64,000 bases of DNA from Guillardia theta CCMP2712 (taxonomy: Eukaryota > Cryptophyceae > Pyrenomonadales > Geminigeraceae), in contig NW_005434653.1 of NCBI RefSeq assembly GCF_000315625.1, forward strand, positions 148,973 through 212,972. The letters run 5' to 3'. The notes beneath the pieces were generated by a model. That model was not told the origin of the DNA, ran no database searches, and worked only from the letters and a program-made list of their open reading frames with translations. Made by a program: the position numbers and the translations under genes. Shown here piece after piece: positions 58,077 through 64,000 of the stretch. How positions within the stretch are numbered: the first letter of the stretch is position 1; each line of letters begins with the position of its first letter.

Positions 58077-60948
58077 ATGATTCTTCTTGATACGAATTGC
58101 CAGGAGGTCCGGGCTTGCGAATCGTACCTTGAAAGGGGTTACCGTTCCTTGGTGTCACATTGTTGGATCCTTGCCATGGATTATCCTCCCACCTGCCGCC
58201 CGAAACAAGTTCATGAGAATGATTTTCTTGCATTGGACTTCTTGCCAGTATGCATCGAGATTGTCTCGTATGCACCTCCCTTTCCAAAGAATATTTGGGC
58301 AAACTCGAAGCACCTGAACCTGATAGGAGCATCGATCGAAGAGTACAAGAGCTATTCGTATGTCATGTATGCAGATGATGTGGAGAAATCTCTTTGGGAG
58401 CATCGGTATCAGGCAGTGCAGGAGAAGTACAGGCATATCCTGGAGAGAAGCTCTATTGAGCATTACAGGGGTGGCAAGAAAACAGCAGTTGAAACTGTGT
58501 ATACCCCATGCGAAGTAACCATTGGAGGAGGAACTTTCATGTATGTTATGAAAGTGCACTGGCCCATCGATACAGTGAATGAGGTTGGAAATAGTTGTTT
58601 GTACATTTCTCTTGATCGTATCCTGACTTCTATTTTCCACAGAACGAGGTTAACACTACGTACATGACATCGTTGTTGGAGTGTTCCCCATATCCTCTGT
58701 GCTTCTTCACGACTGATGGTCACCTCATCACCTGCAATCCTGCTGCTAGACAAGTATTCGGGAAGACAATCTGGCTGCAGAGTGATATCTTCGGCATGGG
58801 GGAGCGGGAGAGACGGGGGCTCAACGTTGCCGACATGCAATTCTCAGGATCCTTTAGAATCGAACGCACCGAGCGACGTACGGCATATGAGAACATGATG
58901 GATGCTCTGACAGCAGACGGTGCGACCTTTGAAGTGGATCTGCCAATGAAGAAGCAGCAGGATGATGGTACCGAGACGGCCTGGTACTGTCGTGTGTTTG
59001 CGCAACGCCAGAAAGATCCCGTGACTGGCGAACCAATCATCATGGTCAGCCATCAGGATGTGACGAACTTGAGGAAAGTTGAGGGAGAACTTGGTAGAAT
59101 GCAAATGACTGAACAGACCAACAAGGCATTGATGAATCAGGACAGTGATGTTGCCGGATCTTTGCTCACTCTCCTCGGGGAGGATTGGAAGTTTCTGGAG
59201 AATCAACAGGAAAATATGCAAGATGAGATGGAACTTGAGGAAGCTATGGAGTGGGAATCAAGGACTGCCAGTGGAGTAACTTTGGGTGCAGACAACTGTA
59301 TCACTCAGAGCCAGAAGCTGAAGGGATTGAGACTTTGTTTGGACAAGGCGGATGATTGGGACTTCGATGTTTTTGAGTTGGAAAAGGAGGCAGACGGCTA
59401 TCCACTTCAAGTCCTTACTTGGCACGTTTTCCAAAAGCATAACTTGATCGACGAGTTCAATCTGGACAGAATAAAGCTCATCAATTTTTTGAGACAGGTA
59501 ATGGAATTGTCGTACCATCCTGCTTGTCTCCTTATCGTCTGCCTGGCAGGTTGAGGCTGGACATATGGAGAATCCCTATCACAATGCAACGCATGTGGCA
59601 GATGTCGTCCAATCTATGCACTGTATCTTATCAAAGGTAGGATAGACCGATTACTTGACCTGCAGTCTCTGACAGTGACATGGCAGGGGGGGCTAAGAAA
59701 GTTCGTGAGCCGAATGGAAGTACTTGCTGGACTTCTCGCTGCATGCATTCATGATTTTGAGCATCGAGGTCAGTCTTGTGAGTCTCGGATCCTTCTGGGC
59801 TGAAGGTTGACTGAAGGATTCAACAACGACTTCTTGATCAAAACTCAAGACGATTGGGCTATTGACTCGAATGACAAGTACGGCAGTGCTTTTGAGCCGG
59901 GAGAAGTATTGACTTCGTTACCCTGCAGGAGTCCGAATGAATCTCATCACCTTGCTTCCGCTTGGAAGATTTTGCGAAATCCAGAAGCAAACTTCATTCA
60001 TCGAATGCCGCATGCTCAGCAGGTACTTCCCGCGTCATCGTTCCTGTTTCCCTCTCCACTGACTTCACCCACTCAGGTTCAGTTGCGCAAGCTTGTAATC
60101 GACATGGTACTAGCAACAGACATGGCCGAGCACATGGCGATTGTTTCTCGTTTAAAGACCGACCTTCAGAAGGTTCAGCATCAACACTTGGAAAGTTTCG
60201 GTGGAGTTGTAACTTGTTTTCGGCAGAGGCTGGAGAACCCAGACGATGGCATTGAGGGTCCACCGCCGGAGAATCTAAAAACTCTCGTGTTGCAGGTTTT
60301 CACTGCCTGCCAATTTTACTTCCAGATCTGATCAGGGGTTTACAGGGTGCGATTAAGATAGCAGACATTGGGCACCTTTACGCGGCTCATCATGTGAAAC
60401 TTACCCTGGACGAGTGTAAGATCTGAACGGTAGGTGGCAGGTACATGTGAAATGGTCTGAGAGGTTGGAGGAGGAGATGTGGCTGCAGGTCAGTAGCACT
60501 TGTTGGGATGCGAGATGCCTGAGTTTGTCTGACAGGGCGATGTGGAGAAAGCAAGGAACATGAAAGTATGCCAGCGCATGTTTGGAAGGTTGTGGCTCCC
60601 CTCCTGACAAACTGCAGGTTTCCTTCTTGATGGACAGAGACAAACCTGGAGTCACAAAGTCTCAACCTGGTCTCGCGATCTCTTGCCTGTCGTAGAGCTA
60701 CTCACCAGTCGCCAGGCTTCGTTGACTTCGTGGTTCGCCCCCTGTTCGAAGTTTGGACTGCCTGCTTCCCAGAGGTTCGATGCAGCTTGACTGTTGCGTC
60801 TCAGTTGTACTGACGGCCTCCCGAGCAGTATAGAGTCCTGTTGGATAGGATAGAGACCAACTATCAGTTTTGGAAGTCAAGAGAGACCCGGTCTGGTACG
60901 CCCGAGTCAACAAAGTCGCAGGACCAAGCTGAGGCGAACAAGGACTGA
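58077..60948 (+). CDS. Cyclic nucleotide phosphodiesterase (class I) with tandem PAS domains
   Basis: It hydrolyses cAMP or cGMP (family knowledge). PAS-like segments are at FLPVCIEIVSYAPPFPKNIW through TFMYVMKVHWPI, and at SLLECSPYPLCFFTTDGHLI through EPIIMVSHQDVTNLRKVEGE. The catalytic domain follows over several exons: YPLQVLTWHVFQKHNLIDEF, YHNATHVADVVQSMH (first metal motif), LLAACIHDFEHRG (HDxxHxG), NESHHLASAWKIL, MVLATDMAEHMAIVSRLK, AIKIADIGHLY (metal Asp), LEEEMWLQGDVEKARNM, FLMDRDKPGVTKSQPGFVDF and VVRPLFEVWTACFPE. The final exon has LLDRIETNYQFWKSRET and ends at TGA 60946-60948. All metal-binding residues are present. The PAS domains suggest control by light, redox or a small ligand. 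The start at 58077 is tentative. Confidence 0.88.
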
Positions 60949-60949
60949 G

Positions 60950-61915
60950 GCGGCTCCTGGCAGCCCCAGCTCCTACTCCATTCAAGAGGAGCCGGGGGGA
61001 GCCGCGGAAGTTTTTCGCTGTCTTGGAGGGCTGGGGAAACAGGGCCCCGCGAACGATGTGAATGTGATAATAGTCTTGAAATCCTTTGAATGGAACCCCG
61101 CAAGTAGAAACTATGAATTGGGCTTTCCGCTGTCAGAACGACTCTGAGAAGTGGAGGGAGGCGAAAGTCAACTGACGTCCCCTACTCTTCGATCGTCCCC
61201 AAGCATACAGCAGTCCGCTTGCCAAGTGTTTCGAGTTGCAGCACGGGTACCGTAGTACGGTCGGACCGGGAGCTCAGAACTGACTCTGTGAGTTGGAGGG
61301 TCACGGTTACGACGGTACTTCACCCGCCGGACGAACGTGCTGAGAGCCGCAGTGCTCAGTACCGTACTGAGTACTGAACTGAGTCCGGCCGGCCTGCGAG
61401 TCCGGACCGGCCGCCCGGGCCCGGATCCCACCGTAGTGTCGGAAACCAAAAGTTCATGTCTATTTCCCAAATGTTCCTGATCCGAGAACATTTCTTTAGG
61501 CTCAACAGGAACTTTTGCAGAGCTAGAGCTTCTTGTGGATTTGAGAGCAATGGCGGGAAGTGTGCGGAAAGGAGGTAAGCATGGGAGGAGGAGGAGGAGG
61601 AGCGAGAGATGGAGGAGGGGGAGGAGGAGGTGGTGAGGAGGAGGAGGAGAAGGAAAGAGGTAGGTCGAATAGAAGAACAGAGAGGAGGGGGAGGAGACAA
61701 GCAAGCAGGGAAGGAATCACACGAAGGGCAAGGGGAGGCGGGAAAGGGAAGGAGGAGAAAGATTTCGTGGGACGGGAGCGCAGCAAGGAAGGTAGTGATG
61801 AAGGAACAAGTGCGTGACAAGTTCCAACGTAGACAGGGTCGGGCACTCTAGACTATCCCGCATGTTGATGACGATCTCATCCAAGGCCGCAGGATTGTCG
61901 TAGACAGAGAGTCAG
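60950..61915. other. Intergenic with GC-rich island and inverted repeats
   Basis: 61220-61440 has GTACGGT, CACGGTTACGACGGTAC, CCGGCCGGCC and CCGGACCGGCCG text. CTCAGTAC-C-GTACTGAG (61355-61371) is a perfect inverted repeat with 8-bp arms. 61570-61780 is a polypurine tract. No exon is supported. Confidence 0.6.
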
Positions 61916-62545
61916 ATGTATCCTAGGATGCTGCGGCCATGGATGATGATGACGATTCATGCCGCATACATATCGCATACTCCTCCTCGCACCCCATTCC
62001 TCTCCCCTCAGCATTGGAAGCAGACACTTGGCCCTATCTCCCTCACCACATGGCCAACGCTCGTGCTCCATCGAACAGACGGCGCGAGAGCGAACAGAGC
62101 TGTTCGTTGTCCTCACGCGTGCGTTGCCCTCTCAGGGAAGCGGTCGCAGCAGGGAGAAGAGGCCAAGGAGGGGGTGGAGGAGGTGGTGGACATCGAAGAC
62201 ATGGCGGACAGGGAAGGTCGGGACGGGAAGGAGCTTGGGGAGGACAAGGTAGGAGAAGCGGGCATGGCGTCAGATCGCATGACGGACGGGGAGCAGGCGA
62301 AGGAGATCGCGCAGCTGCTGGTTGAGTGGTACCAGGTGAACAGGAGGGACCTGCCCTGGAGGGATCAGAAGCGCTGGTCACAAGCAGCGTACGCGGTGAG
62401 GGGGCGATGGGAGGAAGAAGAGGTCGAGTGCTGACGTGGCGGTGGAGGTGTGGGTGTCGGAGATCATGCTGCAGCAGACGCGGGTGCAGACTGTCATCCA
62501 GTACTTCCAGCGATGGATGGAGAGGTGCGGGGGAAAACCTCCCTC

Positions 62546-62587
<42 letters not shown>

Positions 62588-62809
62588 CTCCTCCTCCTCC
62601 TCCTCCTCCTCTTCCTCCTCCTCCTCCTCCTCTTCCTCCTTCTCCTCCCCCTCCTCCTAGCCGCAACCTTCCTGCCTGCCTCCTCTCTCCTTTCACGTGC
62701 TCCCGCTCCCGCTCTTGCTCCTGCCCCTGCCCCTGCCCCTGCCCCTGCCCCTGCCCCTGCCCCTGCCCCTGCCCCTGCCCCTGCCCCTGCCCCTGCCCCT
62801 GCCCCTGCC

Positions 62810-62875
<66 letters not shown>

Positions 62876-63244
62876 TCCTTCTTCTCAGTCCTCAGCTCTT
62901 CATTCCTTCTTGCTCCTACTGCTCTTCACCCTCCTATTCTCCTGCCTTTGCCTCCGCACTTTCAGCTTCTGCCTCCTCTGACTTGATGTCTTTCCTCCGG
63001 CTCCTCCTTTCAGGTGGCCGACGGTCGAGGATCTAGCATCCGCGACTGAGGAAGAAGTGAACGAAGTGTGGAGCGGATTGGGATACTACAGGCGCGCGAA
63101 ATTTCTTCTCTTGGGATCACGAGCAGTGGTGAGGGTTGATGGGGAGAAGGGAGAAGGAGGAGGAGGACGAGCAAATGGGAAGGGAAGGCGGAGAGGTTTG
63201 GAGGGCCGTGAAGGAGGGAAGAAGGAAAAAACAATGGAAAGAAG

Positions 63245-63328
<84 letters not shown>

Positions 63329-64000
63329 AGGGGGAAGGAAGGGAACAAGAGGAGGGAGAAGGAAGAGGGAGCGGGATGTAAGGAGAAGGACGAGGAAGAC
63401 GAGGAGGACGAGGAAAGGATAGCCTTATCATCGTGCAGGTTGAGAAGTACGGTGGTGTCCTGCCGCAGAAAGCTGAGGAGCTGAAGAAAATCCCGGGGAT
63501 CGGCGACTACACGGCAGGAGCCATATCCTCCATCGCCTTCGGTCAGCAGGTGAGAGAGGGGGAGGGAGGGAGGGAGGGAAGGAGGGAGGGAAGGGGAGGG
63601 GAAGAGAAGGGAAGGGAGGGAGGAAGGTGAGGGAGGGAGGGAGGGAGGGGAAGGAGTGAATGAGCAAAGGATATTGGAAGCGAGAGAAACAGGAGGATAT
63701 GAGGAGGATGCAGAAGAATGTCAAGAGGGAGGAAAGAGGAAGAGGAGGTGAAGGAGGAAGTAGAGGAGGAGGGGGAGCAGGAGGAAGTAAAGGAGGAGGT
63801 GGTGAAGGAGCCTATGAGGAAGAAGTAGAAGAGGAGGTGGTGAAGGAGGAGGAGGAGGAGGAGGAGGAGGAACAAGATGAAGAGGAGGAGGTGAAGGAGG
63901 AGGAAGGAGAGGAGGAGATTAGAGGGAGAGAAATGGCGGAGCGCACGACAAGAAACAAGGAGGAGGCAACACTATGGAATTTGTGTGTGTGTGTGTGTGT
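61916..64000 (+). CDS. MUTYH: A/G-specific adenine DNA glycosylase MutY, 3' part beyond the window
   Basis: Base-excision repair enzyme removing adenine opposite 8-oxoguanine. Exons: [20 protein letters not shown] (62309-62396); after a 52-nt intron, [20 protein letters not shown] with the catalytic Glu; then [19 protein letters not shown] and [15 protein letters not shown]; then [20 protein letters not shown] with the HhH motif [20 protein letters not shown]. The next expected element (VDGNV, catalytic Asp) is missing because the intron starting at 63550 runs, purine-rich, to the end of the window. The start is uncertain; [11 protein letters not shown] (62201) or [11 protein letters not shown] may be the real initiators. 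Introns hold hexamer arrays (62536-62640, 62720-62880, 63248-63330). Confidence 0.88.
62536..62880 (+). repeat. (CGTCCT)n, (CTGCCC)n and (TCCTGC)n hexamer arrays in a MutY intron
   Basis: Three related hexamer families follow one another in the same intron, each pure over 40-100 bp. Confidence 0.95.
63248..63328 (+). repeat. (GGAGCA)n hexamer array in a MutY intron
   Basis: About 13 units. The same family (in complementary sense) as 22562-22714 and 23926-23978. Confidence 0.95.
63550..64000 (+). repeat. Polypurine tract ending in (GT)n at the window edge
   Basis: Continuous GGA/GAA-rich sequence in a MutY intron; the last bases are a GT dinucleotide run. Confidence 0.9.

Overview
This is a eukaryotic nuclear window: protein genes are split by many short GT-AG introns (mostly about 45-70 nt, a few of 250-300 nt), there are no operons or Shine-Dalgarno sites, and many introns are packed with polypurine/polypyrimidine microsatellites. 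Two 100-N blocks mark assembly gaps. The gene set (SHAQKYF MYB, DUF579-type sugar methyltransferase, LARGE-type GT49 glycosyltransferase, GSK3 kinase, PAS-PDE, HA-domain arrays, E1 of 2-oxoglutarate dehydrogenase), with compact introns and N-terminal signal peptides, suggests a unicellular protist alga. A cryptophyte such as Guillardia theta is my best guess. That is an inference from style and cannot be tested here.

Layout. 0-1.5 kb: minus-strand gene with an ASH/MSP-like domain. 1.5-3.9 kb: GC-rich island, then a TACCC-rich island. 3.9-4.3 kb: small plus gene. 4.65-8.85 kb: minus ARM-repeat gene. 8.95-10.6 kb: decayed copy of a MYB gene followed by the intact gene. 11.2-12.5 kb: broken P-loop gene squeezed between two GC islands. 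13-16.5 kb: plus-strand inhibitor-2-like gene and a terminal uridylyl/poly(A) polymerase gene. 16.5-20 kb: three minus genes of unknown function. 20-22.1 kb: DUF579 methyltransferase (plus). 22.4-31.3 kb: one large minus gene for E1o (OGDH) with more than 20 introns. 32.5-33.9 kb: Tim44-domain-like gene (minus). 34.6-37.5 kb: intronless GT49 glycosyltransferase (minus). 39.6-43.2 kb: HA-domain array protein (plus). 43.8-45.5 kb: GSK3 kinase (plus). 45.7-46.5 kb: membrane coiled-coil protein (minus). 47.5-53.4 kb: M13 metallopeptidase (plus). 53.7-56.1 kb: secreted repeat protein (minus). 58-60.9 kb: PAS-containing cyclic nucleotide phosphodiesterase (plus). 61.9 kb to the end: MutY adenine glycosylase (plus, cut by the window).

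The most unusual signal is not a gene. Seven or more islands of very GC-rich sequence, built of short words (ACGGT/ACCGT, CCGG, GGCC, GTAC, CTGAGT), sit at gene edges. The decayed MYB copy at 8.97-9.23 kb can be aligned by eye with its intact sister at 10.16-10.35 kb and differs mainly by clean insertions of 5-11 bp of the same GC-rich words. The same 5-mer, ACGGT, is also inserted in the coding repeats of the P-loop gene at 12479-12483, where it breaks the frame. I infer a process that scatters very short GC-rich insertions and, by accumulation, builds the islands. A second, distinct intergenic family is TACCC-rich and recurs between genes with the word AAGTACCC.

The genes are mostly unrelated housekeeping and signalling functions. 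No biosynthetic cluster or defence island is seen. All exon models were made by hand from open frames, splice consensus and family knowledge, so exact ends are approximate where stated.
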